Below the pieces are notes generated by a model. The model was not told where the DNA came from. It worked only from the letters and a program-made list of their open reading frames with translations, and searched no databases. The translations under genes and the position numbers were made by a program. Shown here in pieces: positions 12,401 to 24,680 of a DNA stretch of 64,000 nt (within the stretch, counting starts at the first letter, position 1; every line of letters begins with the position of its first letter). The DNA is from Gnetum montanum (taxonomy: Eukaryota; Streptophyta; Gnetopsida; Gnetales; Gnetaceae). The stretch lies in assembly GCA_015680685.1 (NCBI GenBank), contig MNCI01013583.1:456112-520111 (forward strand), given 5' to 3'.

Positions 12401-12990
12401 ATTTCTTCTTCTGGTGCATACTACTTGCATGTAGAGATGAATGCTCATTTCACTACCCAGAGTTTCTACACACAATTTCTTCTCAATCTTTCGTAATGCA
12501 TTTTCTTTGGATAAGATCTTTGGTGCCCATTTTTGCATCAACAGTGCTTACCCATGCCCTTTTCATGATGATTGGGAAGTCCCTTTCATAGTTCTCCACC
12601 TTAATTATTAGGAAATTAGTAGGATAAGACCACCCATAGACAGTGGTCATAATGTCTTTCACCAGTCCCAATGCAACAATGATGGACTAGTCTATAAATT
12701 CTAATCTAATATTGCTCTTTTGGAGAGGAGGCAGGTTTCATGTAGCATACATTTCATGAGTGATCAAGTTGACACTGGAATCAGAATCAAGAAGAGCCTT
12801 ACATGGTTCATTCCTAGAAATCTACAAATAAATCAGAGGACTTCAAGATCTGCTAGCTTCTTGGGAAGGTTTCCATCATGAATCTAATCAAATATGGTGT
12901 GAGTAAGCATCACAGTACATATCCTGGGTGATGTTTGGTTTGAAGGGAACTCAAAGAAATTTGATACAAAGGGAGGCAGAAGAATAGGGT
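9480..12990 (-). pseudogene. pol pseudogene of E2 (protease, RT, RNase H, integrase)
   Basis: Many frameshifts and stops are present, but domains are clear in sense order. Protease remnants lie at about 12340-12990 (MTTVYGWSYPTNFLIIKVEN, KRAWVSTVDAK). Reverse transcriptase lies at about 11150-12050; the catalytic motif expected as FMDDF reads LMNEF near 11500, so both aspartates are lost. RNase H and its tail lie at about 10590-11100 (YVMIDASNYALGAML; FPNELLFAEA). The integrase zinc-binding region is at 10313-10507 with CGGHYARKHIAIKIL and HSCECCQ, followed by the C-terminal part at 9664-9933 (YELVYGKLP). The RT and integrase wording fits the Athila/Tat branch of Ty3 elements. Confidence 0.85.
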
Positions 12991-14249
12991 TGTCAGCCAT
13001 AGGTATAAGATGAAGATTGTCTTATATTATTGATCATAAGGGACTGATTACCTATACAGTGAGACAATGACATCCATCCATCCATTCCAATAAAGAATAG
13101 GTTCTTGCCATGGCCATATTGATATTCTTCTCACAATAAAACTAATAATAAATCTTTGATCATTATGCTTAGATAGAAGAGTGAAGAACCAAGTGGGAAT
13201 GACAAGGGTGTGACATCAAAGGAACTTCTCAATTCTCTTGGACTACTATTGTGAATTCTATCATGTTACTAAGGATGTATTATATGCTTGTAAAACTAAT
13301 AAAAAATGGGAGTAAGAGTACAATAAGTGGTGCCTTACCCATGCTTGAAGATAGTCCTCTGGTAAGGTTGACATAGTTAAAAATAAAATTCATGTGTAGA
13401 ATAAATTTCTAGAAAGTTCCACTAGAAAGACATGTTAACCATGCCTAAAGGTAGGCAACTTCTTTGGAATCTCAAAAATTAAATGATGCAATGAATAAAC
13501 TCCTCCCTTGAACAACATGCCAGGTGGTAATACTCCTTTCAACAATGGTATTCTTATGGTTGTGACTTCAATAGATAAAACAATGCAATGTTACTAGAAA
13601 GTGATTTAGACTTGATTTGAATCTTGAAAAGAAAGACTAATGATTACTTTAATCATAGATTACATATAAGGATTCATTATGCCTATGGTAAGACACCTCA
13701 TGTTTTGATTTCTGCAATCCTTGCTACAATCCACCCCACCTCACTATATAGTTAATCATAACTTTGTGGTTCTCTATAATATAGTATTATTTTTCCAACC
13801 TAGCAATATTAACATGTGGATTTTTCTAGATAGGTATATTCTACATTCAACTCCTTGAGTGCCTAAGGACACTTTTAGGCATGGTTATACAAGGGCATTA
13901 AGGACTGAAGCCTACTTTGGGGAGGACCCACTTGTATAACTCTTGTATTTCATACTTGGCAAGCACTTCCACATCATCTTATGTCTTTTGAAATAATGAA
14001 GATCCATTAAATACTTCTCATATTATCTAGTAATTTGTTCATACATCCAAAATTCTCAACCCATCTCCTATTCGCTCAATAAACTTTTGTTGCCTAAGAT
14101 TTCTTTCTTATGAATTTTGGATGCCAAATTCTCAAAAATTGTGCATCATTAATGGCCCAAGATCCTTTGGATAAGCTTCACACCTTCCAAACATTTTATT
14201 TGACTCATTTTTTCCAAGGAAATTCAATAAAAAATTTGAAAATTTTCAC

Positions 14250-14360
14250 AATGACATCATAGCTACAACATTGTAGACCCTATGATGTTATATATATGAT
14301 GTCATAGATCCTAGGATGTCACATCTATGATGTCACACATACAAAAATTGTATATATACA
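14250..14360 (+). promoter_or_regulatory. U3-like motif cluster and TATA-like site before the accessory ORF (E3)
   Basis: The 14-mer atgatgtcatagat at 14296-14309 is identical to one in the U3 of E3's own LTR (17955-17968). Around it are further variants (gacatcatag, gatgtcacatctatgatgtc). They are followed by tatatatac at about 14350, in the same motif-then-TATA order as the LTR (motifs 17941-18015, TATA 18029-18036). It lies about 0.6 kb before the first plausible start of the accessory ORF. A promoter role is inferred from position and shared sequence only. Confidence 0.5.
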
Positions 14361-14973
14361 CATAAGAGTTAGTAAATTTTTTTTCATTCCTTCATTTCAC
14401 AGCAAGAGAAGTTTTTGTAGTTTTTTCCTTAGAGCCCTTGCACACTAACTTCCCAAGGTCATAACTCCATTCCTATAGCTTTGATTTCTAAAATTCTTAA
14501 ACCATGTTGATCCCAGGGTGCTCAACTTAGTCATGGGAGAGAGAGTGCAGGGGAGGGGGTGGGGTGTAGTGGGTGGTTGGTAGACATCAAGAAATTTGAG
14601 CCAAGATTTTTCTAATGCCTAGAAGATAGTATAAGGATACGTATATAAGGAAAAAATAAAGATATCATCTTTAACTAATCAAAATTAAGTCAAATAACTT
14701 AACAAATTCTCCTAATAAACCATACTAACCATTTTAAGCCATAAAAGCAAGAAAATGATAAGTGTAGAAGGTCATAAGTAATTAGTAATGTATAAGAGGA
14801 TTCTTTCTGAAAAGTTTTCTAACTCCACAATCATAATAAAATAGTAACTTGATCTAATCAAGGGCACAAGGAAGAGAAAGACTATTAAAAATTGATTTAA
14901 ACACTTTAATAATTACAAACCCTTGTTGATTATAGATGATTCCTAAGAGACCAACAGCTAAAGGATCTTTCCA

Positions 14974-17720
14974 ACATGGAAGCAAAAGACCAAGAGGTTG
15001 CAAGAGAGACCAAGTGAAAGAACAAACTCCCCAAGCTAAACATGTAAAGTAGGAGATGTAATCATTCAACATTCAACAATAAGCTCCTAGTACTGAACAC
15101 TCTACACAAGTAGAAGTAAAGGTCCTATCAATACAAGAGTAGGGGCAATGTCTCACTTTATCCAATGAATGCCTACAAGCAATTCAAGAATAGATAATCA
15201 TGTCCATGGTCATCATGAAATTGAACTTTGGGCCCTTCATGGAGTTTTATCTAAATACAATGAGGATGGAAATTCAAGCATCTCCCCTATGGCCTACATT
15301 GTCTAATAACAATGAATGGTATTTAGGAGAGACCTATTAGTTTTGGAAAAATAAGCAAGCTAATGCTACAATAAAAATAGAAGGGATTTCAGTATCTTAT
15401 TTAGTAGAGGCAATTGCTAAAACCCTAAATATTCCAAATGAAGGGGCTAATGTAACACAAATCACCACAAGATCTAACACGAATATCAAGAAATTATGAT
15501 TACAAAGAGCCTACAACAATGAGGATAAATATTACAATGAAATGACTACCAAAGAAAAGATCTACTTTAAGATTAGGACCTAACACTTGTTCTTGACCAA
15601 AAGGGTCAATAGAATATCAAGTTATGTAGCTAGAGGAAGTGTAATACTAATGGAGAAATTCAACACAAAAATCATCCATTTACTCTTCCTTGAATCCAAG
15701 GAGATTCAAAGAAAAGAAGGTAGGGAAACCGACACTTCCATTTTTTTGTCTTATTAGGAAGCTATGCCAACAAGCTGGAATCATGGATTATACCAATGAT
15801 GTTCCAAGGAAGGCCCAAAATGCTTCCTATGCAAAAATGTCAAAGTCAATGACACCAAAGAAATATTAGCTAGAAAAGCCAGCAAGCATCAATGGAGCTT
15901 CAAGATCCACTCCTATGGATAACCTCCCTACTACTAGATAGCAAGAGCAAGTAGGACCCAATAGCTAGCCATCCACTAGAGGAGAAGAACAACAACAAGA
16001 AGTCCCACCACCACCATCACAAGACTACATATCCTCAATGAGCCATCTACAATAATAGATTGCAAAAACTATTAGCTAGGGAACAAGGAAGGGTGTCAAT
16101 CTCTACAAAGTTAGAGAAAGTGCAGTTAGGCCCACAATTTTCACAAACTCTGCAAGTGGCAAGTGTCACTGTAGCCAAGAGAAGAGGATGATTGGACACA
16201 ACTAATAGCTGATAATGTTGCACCATTCCAAGTAATGCTTGAAACTAGTGATGGTGCCACTATTATGGTCATGTGGCACCAAGATGTAGCAAGAGTCATA
16301 GAGGTCATTACTACTCATATCAAGGAATCATTTAGTATCACTGTTGTGCCTCTAACTAATATCTCTAGAGCACAAGATACTCAAATGCTTGTCAAAACCT
16401 TAATGACTCCTGTAGAATGTGAAGACATACTGAAAAGACTGCTACATAGAGGCCAAGTTATGTGGAATCTTTTTAATATCCCTAGAAATATCACTAAAAT
16501 TTAGTCTAATCTCATAGCCACAAAGGGAAAGTTGGTCATGGCTGAGACCATGGTAAATCATGCAAAAAATAAACAACAATGGTTACAAGATGAATTGTTA
16601 AATCTTAGAGTTGAAAAGAGAGATCTTGCACAATTTGCGGTGCTTACAATTCAAAACTGACCATGTGAGGCAAATGATTACCCATAATATGATAATGGAG
16701 AGGGAGAAGGAGAAGGCAGTGTAAGATGCATTAGTGGTAGAGGCTCAAACATATGAATATGTCAAAGCATTCACCACCTTACAAGAAGAAAATAAAAAGT
16801 TAATTGTTGATAATGATCAATTGACAAACATTAAAAAGTAAAAAATTTTCTCAAGGAGAGTATTTAACAACTGAAAGAACAACTAGTCTAGGTTAACCAA
16901 GACATAAGTCACATGGCCCAAGAGAACTAAACCTTATCAATGGAAGAAGTCTGCATCATTCATTAGAAGTTAGCAATCAAAATAAGCACATGATAGAATG
17001 AGGCCAAGAAGCATGAATGACTTAAGGAGCATTTTAAAGACTTGGTGGGCATGTATACATAGATAAATAAAAAAGAAATTTAGATAGCTAAAGCTAAATT
17101 TAGTTCCTTTCTATGAAAAAGATAGATTGGCAATCCATCTTAATAGTTTAGTCCATGTTCACCAGGCAAAAGTGAAAAATAAAGACCTATAGATTAAAGA
17201 TCTTATAGAATATATAGGGTAAGTGAATCTCTGATACACTAACTTGGCCATGTTAATAGCAAGTAGACCCCAAAATAAATTAGGGCAATGGGTAGTAGCC
17301 GTATATGCAATGTATGAGAAAAAGTTTACTAATAGGAAGGATGCACTATAAAAGCTACATGTGGTAAACTCAAAGCTAAAAATTGTTAAGGCTAGCTACC
17401 ATGGGTAGAAATATGTAGCAACAAACTTGGTGCATTACATATTGATTATCAGGAACTTAGAAAGATGACCAGAGATTTTGAAGAAGAAAGACAATAGTTT
17501 GTGGCCTAGTATGTGAAAGAAAATAAGATGTTTTTGCAACTACCATGCCCATGGGATGTACCTACTCCATCCAATGTTGCACAACAAAAATAGATGATAC
17601 ATGATTTGAGTACATAGGACGAGAAACTTCAGCTACTCCTTAACCACTGCCAATTCTAGAAGCCCAATGACAAAGAGAAAAAGTAAATGGAAGAGCCTCC
17701 ATTGCCTAGAACATAATCGA
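14974..17720 (+). pseudogene. Accessory (post-integrase) ORF, E3 copy
   Basis: This is a decayed ORF, sense to the element, between the post-integrase spacer and the 3' LTR. The first plausible ATG is at 14974 (MEAKDQEVARETK), but the N-terminus is uncertain. Shared blocks with the E11 copy include KIYFKI..HLFLTKRVN near 15550-15620 against DVYFKIATYHLNLMMRSN, and RKLCQQAGIMDYTND against RKLCKRARIVRYTND. An open stretch at 16235-16504 and the following Gln/Glu/Lys-rich part (KNKQQWLQDELLNLRVEKRD) look like coiled coil. The C-terminus has PCPWDVPTPSN. I recognise no known family or catalytic motif. Confidence 0.6.
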
Positions 17721-17901
17721 CATTGAGCTACTTAAAAATTTATTTTTTCTGATCATGTAACTATATCATTTTTGTAAAAAATACCGTTGTAGCATTCTAA
17801 GTCATGTAAATAGTTAGTTAGTCATGTTAAGTCAAATCTACCTCCCAATCTTCTAAAGGACTCTATCCTCATTTTTTTTAACTCGAGGACAAGTTTCCAG
17901 T

Positions 17902-17915
17902 TAGTCATGCGGATA
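17902..17915 (+). promoter_or_regulatory. Polypurine-tract position of E3
   Basis: The sequence tagtcatgcggata lies directly before the LTR start. It is the decayed equivalent of tagtcgtgggggca in E7, in the same context (actcgaggac and ccagt just upstream). Polypurine tracts prime plus-strand synthesis in LTR elements; this one has lost most of its G run. Confidence 0.6.
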
Positions 17916-18818
17916 TGATAAAGTCAATTTTTGTTGCATTGTGATATCATAGCAATGATGTCATAGATACAATGTTGTAACCCATGCTACATCATCATTG
18001 ATGCAATGTCTCGGGATATGTGCAACCCTATAAATATTGACACGTGGATGCACAATCTATAACTTTTCATTAGTACACTTAGGGAAACTTGTATAGTTTG
18101 GTTTCATAGTTAGTGATAAAGTGAATGCCCATAGTATGATGTTTAGCAGTTGTGCAGAATATTTCTTTGAGTGAAATGTGCTTGGACATAGTTCATGATC
18201 GAAAATAAAGATCAAGATTGTTTCTCATCATTGTAGCATTCACTTGGTTTATTGTTTTACTTAGATTAATTTTCATGCTTGCTTGGTTAATTCTTTACAT
18301 TCTCAAAGTTCTTTACTTTCTTTCATTCATTAGTAAAGTGAAATGAGTACGATTGATTTTGAGTGCTTAAGTATAATCGTTTGGTAATCCCAGTAGCGTT
18401 ATTGCTTGGTTCACCCAATAGCATAATGCCTAGTAACCTAGTAATGGTTACATAAGCCCAAGGCATGTATGGTAAATTAGGAGTGAATGCTCATCGTTGT
18501 AGGCTAGAATAGATTTACATTCTTGTTATTAATTAGACTTAGCATTTACTTTCATTTTTATTATGTCTACACTTAGGAGTAAAATGAGCCTTACAACATC
18601 AATTAACCATACACCTCACTAAGAGCTAAACCATACACCTCACTAAGAGCTAAACCATACACTTACACTTTACTAGCTTAAAGTGGAAAGATAATAATCT
18701 TGAACTTAACCTCAATTACTATTATAATAACACTGTGCATCTATGGATTATGATCTAGTCATGTGCTAATACTCATGACTTTTATGGTAGAGTGTTGGAA
18801 TTGCTCCACCGCTCATCA
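17916..18818 (+). repeat. 3' LTR of E3 (903 bp)
   Basis: It starts tgataaagtc and ends accgctcatca. U3 motifs around gatatcatag and atgatgtcatag lie at 17941-18015, then TATAAATA at 18029-18036. Near 18606-18655 the 24-bp unit ccatacacctcactaagagc is duplicated. It is the plus-strand counterpart of the minus-strand LTRs at 3701, 6289, 35336, 41265, 50873 and 62962. Confidence 0.85.
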
Positions 18819-19346
18819 AAAGGTTATGATGATAATTATGTATTCTTCTTAACAAAGTTCAACTAACTGGTAATTGGTGTATTGGTCCAAAATATTACTC
18901 TTTTAGCTTTATAAATAATTTTTTTCATGAATTCTTTAAAATCTCTTTCAAAAAACTAAAAAATTTGTGTATTCCATAATCTTCTTTTTAAATGACATAG
19001 AAGTTCTATAGAAGAGGTTTAGATTTATTTATGCAATAAAGAATTTCTATATTTACTTAAGACAAGCAAAATAAAAAAATGTGTATATCATTTATCAAAT
19101 AAATCTAAACATGAACAACACTGGGGCATCTAGTATGGGCATCATGGAGACATCCTTTTTAACCTATCTTATTGCTTCTTTTTAAGAATTCAATCTTAAC
19201 AAAACTTCTCCTTAAAAAAAATAGCAAAGAAATGCGAACAATAATGAAAGGACATTGATATATCTAAAAGCATGCCAAGAAAGAGTTAAGTACTTTGATA
19301 GAAATATAGAGGCTAATATAATCCAAGAAAACTAGGCACATGAGGT
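18819..19346. other. Spacer between E3 and E4
   Basis: AT-rich DNA with no recognisable domain, repeat or LTR end. Confidence 0.4.
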
Positions 19347-21279
19347 TGTTGATGCATAAATTTTGGTCACACCAACACTTGGGGAAAAACTCATTTAAGA
19401 AGACTATTGCCTAGGGCGCCTTCTATATGGGTGCAAAAACCCAGAAATAGTCTTAACTAAAGAGGGCTATGTGATGTTTTAAAAAAAAAATGATAAACCA
19501 AATTAAAGAAATCAGAATTCAAATTGAGTAATTGTCTTGAAATACAATAGATAACAAAAAAAAAATAAAATTTCCTAGTTATCGCTACTGCCACCAGTCC
19601 ATCGCTATTGGTGGGGCCCATTGCTCGGCAAGAAAACTATGACCACTGCAAAAGAGGGAGAACAAAGAGGCTGGGTCCTATGCCACCACTTGGTACACAC
19701 ACATACTGCTATCTACTACTATGACACCACAACAAGAGAGGGAGAGAAATCTATCATTGCTAGTCACTGCTGCTATTATGTGGCTGAGAGAGCAAGTGAG
19801 GGAAAACTGCTATGCACAAGAGAAGAGGGAAGAGCACACCATCAATAGTCTACTATCATCTACCACCTCATGTCTACCAAGAATGAATAAAACAAAACTA
19901 TAGAACTCACCTACCACTACTGGTGTAGCCGCCAACGCTACTCCCACACCTACCAATGGCGCAAAGGGAAGAATTTGTCCTTACCATTGTAGAGAAAGAA
20001 ATCTATTACTACTACACATGCTGCCAATGACTAGGGGAGGAGAGAAGGTTGCACACTAAGGCATGCAAAGAGAAAAAAAATCACTACCTACTTGTTTTCT
20101 ACTAAAAAGAATAGAAAGAGATCATTGCCTCTTCGCTACTGGTGCTATCTCTTATGCAAAGGGAGAGATTGTCACTACTTCAGCTCCTAGCTACCCTTAG
20201 ATCTAATTTTCAAGCCACTAGCTCCTCCTCAGAGCCCCCAGAAGATCGATGACCCTATCAATCTAGCTGATTCTATCTTTTATTGCTACTACCCAATAAC
20301 TGCCACCACCATCAGTGTAACCATTACCATCATCCAGCTGCATTAGTTATTGTAGCGCACGTTCTACCTGTAATGTTTGCCACCCAGGAAATATCCACCA
20401 TGATCGCCACCCCCAATGGTAAAACACCTACCACTCATCATCAGTTACAACATCCATGTTCTTACCTGCATCCCACATTTACACTAGTAATGCCCACCAC
20501 TTGCTCCACCACCCCACATTCTAGTCACATTTTATCTATTGTGTAAACAAAGTAGAGAACTAGGAGAATCCCGAACAGAAATAATCAATAAAGATCAGTG
20601 ATCCAATTTTAAATTTTATCATATATGTGAAAATGAAAGTGTGAAGTTTTTTCTCTGATAATTTAACCAGTGTAATAAAATCCATTGGAGATGAGGTTTT
20701 TACGTATGACCTTGTAAGCATTCAATTATCCTCCAAATCCCAATTATAACATATTTTTTCATGTTGCAAATATGAAAGTTAAATAGTTGACATAAAATAA
20801 CATGCAAAATCTTAATATTCTGCATGTTAATCAATAACAGGCACTAATTATCAAACAAGATCCAAAGTTTGATGCCATATTCATATAAATGGGAGAGTAA
20901 ACAAGTTTATTTGGGTAGATAGGCCATGAGTAATGTCAAGTTATACATAAGACCAATTCAATGATTCATCAAAATGAGTCTTACACAATTAAAATTTAGA
21001 TTTCCAAACCTAGGAATGCAATGTCGCTTTGAAATAATAAGTTTACTTTTTATTTAGATTTGCTACAATCTTATATTTTCATTAATAAAATTTCTTTGTT
21101 AAACTGTTAAGAAAAACAAATTACCTAATAGTTAGGTAACAAATTACTTATAAGTTAGGTAATTAAGATTAGGTCTTAATTTTTGTAATCTTAAGAAAAA
21201 AAATTACCTAAGTTACCTAAGTTAAATTGATGTTTTGATTATGGCCTCATGCCTAGCATGGGTGAGGTTGACATCAACA
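19347..21279 (-). repeat. 3' LTR of E4 (1933 bp)
   Basis: It starts TGTTGATGCATAAATTTTGG and ends GTTGACATCAACA. It aligns over its length with 25247-27114. Part of it (19560-20530) is rich in CACC and CTA-type short repeats, which produce spurious open frames with His and Pro runs. Confidence 0.92.
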
Positions 21280-21295
21280 CTTAGCCCCCAAACTT
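21280..21295 (-). promoter_or_regulatory. Polypurine tract of E4
   Basis: Read on the minus strand, agtttgggggctaag lies directly before the LTR start TGTTGATG. The G run and its position fit a polypurine tract and set the orientation of the element. Confidence 0.65.
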
Positions 21296-21839
21296 TAATT
21301 GCATGCAAGTGCAATGATAATAAGACCATAGAGATTTTAAGATGATGCAACATATAAAAAATTGAAGACATTACAAAATGGACAAATTGAGGGTTAGGGC
21401 TTATGAGAGAGCAAAATGAAGTTTTCCAAGGTCACCTAGTAATTGTGGCTAACCATTCTCCAACATCACATGTTCTACACTCACATGATCATGATGATTA
21501 CATGATAAGTTAGGATAAATCTCATCCTCCGTAAGCCAACATAACCAATAAAACTAAAACCTTGAAATTGACTAGGAAGAATCAAAGCATTATTAAGATA
21601 TATAATATAGAGGAGAATTTATGTAATAATACTAGGAAATATTATATAAAGCATTATACTCATTATTTTCAGATGGTGTTCTGATGATCCGATGCCTAGT
21701 AACTCAAATGATCATTATAATTATTAAAATCATATGAAAAGCAAGCTAAGAAAGAAATGATTGAAATGCAAAGAAAATATGCAAATGCAACTATATACAA
21801 ATGAAATGCATGGTTAAGAGGAAGAAAACACGCAACTAA

Positions 21840-22250
21840 GATTCTACGAGATGTCCACATGGGATACCTAAGTAGGTTTGCTTCAAATGAAATGCATTAA
21901 AATTCCTATGTAACCTACATCCATGCATGCTAGTAATTTTGTATACATTGGGACCAATGACATCTTTAACTCAAAATGGGCCAGACCACATAGGAGAGAA
22001 CTTACCTCGAAGATTTGCTCAATCAAATGTTCTAGCTTTTTTTTAGGGCTAGGGCTCCTATCTTAAAGACTTCACCAACATACTTCCTATCAAGACATCA
22101 TTTAACAATTTGTCGATGCTTAAGATTACGAAATTTAAGACCTAATCTTAACTTGCTTTGATATAAGTTCTAATGATAGGTCTAGGTCTTTGTAGCTCAT
22201 CAAATATAGCCTTTCTAGGAGCATGTTCCATGGATGTGTCATTAAAATTT
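21840..22250 (-). pseudogene. Integrase C-terminal remnant of E4
   Basis: The minus-strand frame contains LQRPRPIIRTYIK, then NLRGKFSPMWSGPF and VYKITSMHG, then FNAFHLKQTYLG. This follows the usual end of plant Ty3 integrases (GKF.P.WEGPF..K, GAY.L..MDG, N...LK.YY). The catalytic core and all of reverse transcriptase are missing between this part and the protease at about 22950, so E4 carries a large internal deletion. Confidence 0.65.
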
Positions 22251-22329
22251 AGCACATATTCAAATGTTTTAAGAGGTAGGATCTTCTTGACATCTTTGTC
22301 TTCACCTAAAGGTAGTGGATCATCGAGAA

Positions 22330-23010
22330 GAAATCAATTTTCATTATGATAAGGTAAGGTATCTTCATAGAATTCTTCACATTCACTAGAAGTTTGATAG
22401 GGTTGTGTGGAATCTGTATGGGGAAAAGGATTTTTTTTAATAATTTCACTCATGTGGTCATTTATAACATGTTCACCATGCTCAACCTCAATAACTCCAA
22501 CATAAAGATCAGTATTTTGATTTTCCAAAGATTGATTTTGCTTATTGAAGGTTGTTACCACTTTCTTATAGAAAGATTAGTATTTTGATTTTCTAGAGAT
22601 TGATTTTGCTGATCGAAGGTTGTTGCCACTTGCTTATAGAAGGGTTCTCTAGGTATAATCATGTATTCAAATTTTCCTTTGATAGGTATTAATAGCTCTA
22701 AGAAATCTAACCTAAAGAAGCCTCCAAACTTGGCTTCAAAAGTCTTGGATAAGAGCACAACATAAGTGAGTGACATGTCAACTACTAGGATATCCGTGTA
22801 ACATGTAAATGTAGATATTATTTAAGTTGCACCTTCACTCCTTTCAATGATCCTAGTACTAGTACATTAGACCCATTGAGTTGTATAGAATCCATGCTCC
22901 TAAGTCTTAACATACCTTGAGCACATGACACTAACAGTTGCTCTAGAATCCATCAAATAATTATGAATGTTCTTTCCTAAAATAATCAAAATTGTTAGGA
23001 AAGGAGGTTA
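22330..23010 (-). pseudogene. Protease region of E4
   Basis: At 22938-22958 the minus strand reads YLMDSRAT where an active retroviral-type aspartic protease would have D-S/T-G-A. The catalytic Gly is now Arg. Further on, ILVVDMSLTYVVLLSKTFEA and KFGGFFRLDFLELLIPI match the wording of Tat-type elements after the protease (VVD.P.TYG.LLSR.). A short spacer rich in Asn and Gln (QNQSLENQN) is tandemly repeated just below (22500-22620). Confidence 0.65.
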
Positions 23011-23323
23011 CTCTTTCTTGCTGGACATTGAATTATTTGCATTTTGAACTGATAGCATGTTAGGATGTTTTGTGAAGTGAACTTGCTTGTTGGGGATTTT
23101 TCTTTTCTAGTTTCAGGTGTATAAACTACATTCTAAATCACCTCTTTCATTTCATTAAAGTGTAAAAGATCACACATTGAATTGTTAGCTTTGATTTTTT
23201 TTTCAAATCCTCAACTAGATTGTAAGTCTTATGTTCATCTTTGGCTTCCTGTTGAGGTGGAGTTCTTCTACGTATGGAAGGGGGGTTTGGTCATTGTGGA
23301 GTATTTACTTGGGATGACCCAAT

Positions 23324-24680
23324 CTAAGTATTTGTGTTGTTTTGACTAGAAGTTCTTTTGTTTGGAGGAGTATAAGGATCATTCCTAGCCTGTTGTTGTG
23401 TATTGTTTACAATGTCACTAAGTCTATAATAGCAAGCATTATGTGGGTTGGGGTCACTTACCATGACTTGTTTAAATGAAAGAACTTCCTCATTCTCAAT
23501 TTCATGGGGTACATTAAGGACCATAACAGGGGGTTTCTCATTTTTTTGACCTTGGGTATGATCATCATATAATGCTAAGAATTGAGGACAAGTCCTCTTA
23601 GAATGTTGCCTCGTGTTATGGAGACGACAATAATCATCATTAGTTGATGAACTTGGCTTTTCTGATTGTATAAGACCCTTGTTGTTGTTTCACTTTAATT
23701 CAACTACTTCATTGGAAAGCTTTTAAAGTGAAGTTAATATCTGGGTTATTTGATCTAGAGTTTGAGTTGTAGGTTCAACAAGTCCAACAAGGTTGGATAT
23801 TCCATTTGAGTTTACAATTGATTGGATTAAGGCCTTTCATTCATTATCATTTAAATCAATGTTAGATGATAGGAATGAAGAAGATGTGAGACCTTAAAAA
23901 TGATTGTTTGAGAGTTGAGTTAGTTGAAGAGGAGTGGGAGTTTGGAACATAGTGTTGGACATTGGGAAAGTTGGTAGGGGTAGAGGGTTATATTGCATAG
24001 GATTACTAACGCTTATCATCCCAAATTGGGTTTGGATGCTATTCAAGAGGGTAAATTTGTTCTAACTCCATGGCTTTGGCCATCACCTCCTATATTTCTG
24101 TTATGTGTAGAATAAATCTAATGAGATAGGGAAAAAATGGATCAATGGTAGAGAGGTAAAAGTTGAGGATACCATCAGGTTGTGGATGCATCTCATTTGG
24201 CACATAGGCAAGTTGATGAAAGAATCTAATATTGTAATCCCTGACATTTTTCCTAGGTAATTTTCTTAAGCTTGTAAAGTNGTAATCCCTGACATTTTTC
24301 CTAGGTAATTTTCTTAAGCTTGTAAAGTTACTTGATGCAATTGCAGGCCTTATGAATTTGTCAAATTAAATTAAAAACTTATTTTTGATCTCCTACCATG
24401 AGTCAATGGAGGCATTAGGAAGCATCAAGAACCATTTGGTTGCTTTACTCCTGAATGTTGTCACAAACATCCTACATGCCACATCATTTTGCACAATGTT
24501 ATGGATCCCTAGTACTGTTTAAAAACATTATATGTGTTGCTGGACATCACTAAAAGGGGTTGTGGGATCGAAGAACAAGTTTATGTTCTCAAGGGATTTT
24601 GGGATGTCATGGTAGTTAGTAAAGTTAAAGAAACTACTCACCAATGGAGCCGAAGGTTAATGGGCTATCATCCTAGTCCA
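23324..24680 (-). pseudogene. gag pseudogene of E4
   Basis: The retrotransposon gag core lies at about 24230-24560 (CRMFVTTFRSKATKWFLMLP, IDSW.EIKNKFL.FDKF), matching the W.Y.L....SW..........F pattern of the family. Nearer the C-terminus a zinc-knuckle-like CRLHNTRQHSKRTC (C-x2-H-x4-H-x4-C) lies at 23588-23629. An open stretch at 23324-23524 follows. Stops and a duplicated segment around the unknown base at 24281 break the frame. The product would be the capsid/nucleocapsid polyprotein. Confidence 0.75.
24234..24328. repeat. 47-bp direct duplication flanking a single N
   Basis: Bases 24234-24280 and 24282-24328 are identical and separated only by one unknown base at 24281. This is what unmerged overlapping contig ends would look like. 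I treat it as a probable assembly artefact inside gag of E4. Confidence 0.9.

Larger units (their letters stand above)
6289..13030 (-). mobile_element. E2: 5'-truncated Athila/Tat-like Ty3 element
   Basis: From high to low coordinate (the sense direction) it has protease, reverse transcriptase, RNase H and integrase remnants, a hydrophobic ORF, a long 3' untranslated region with a 152-bp triplication, and a 3' LTR. The order is that of Ty3/gypsy elements. It aligns with E11 domain by domain but lacks gag, the 5' LTR and the accessory ORF: sequence flanking that ORF in E11 (around 54770-54870) is directly joined here at about 7500-7600. The 5' end stops at about 13030, against the inverted element E3. 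Confidence 0.85.
13040..18818 (+). mobile_element. E3: 5'-truncated element of the same family, opposite strand
   Basis: It begins in the region that follows integrase in E11 and E2: motifs from 13060-13940 are the inverse of those at 55.5-56.4 kb and 7.9-8.6 kb. It continues through an internal promoter-like cluster, the accessory ORF, a polypurine tract and a 3' LTR. No gag or pol remains. It abuts E2 head-to-head at about 13030-13040. The 5 bases after the LTR are aaagg; the other end is lost, so no target duplication can be tested. Confidence 0.8.

Noticed and set aside
20283-20546. His-rich 87-codon open frame
   Set aside because: It lies in the LTR of E4, comes from CACC/CAT short repeats, and is broken in the partner LTR.
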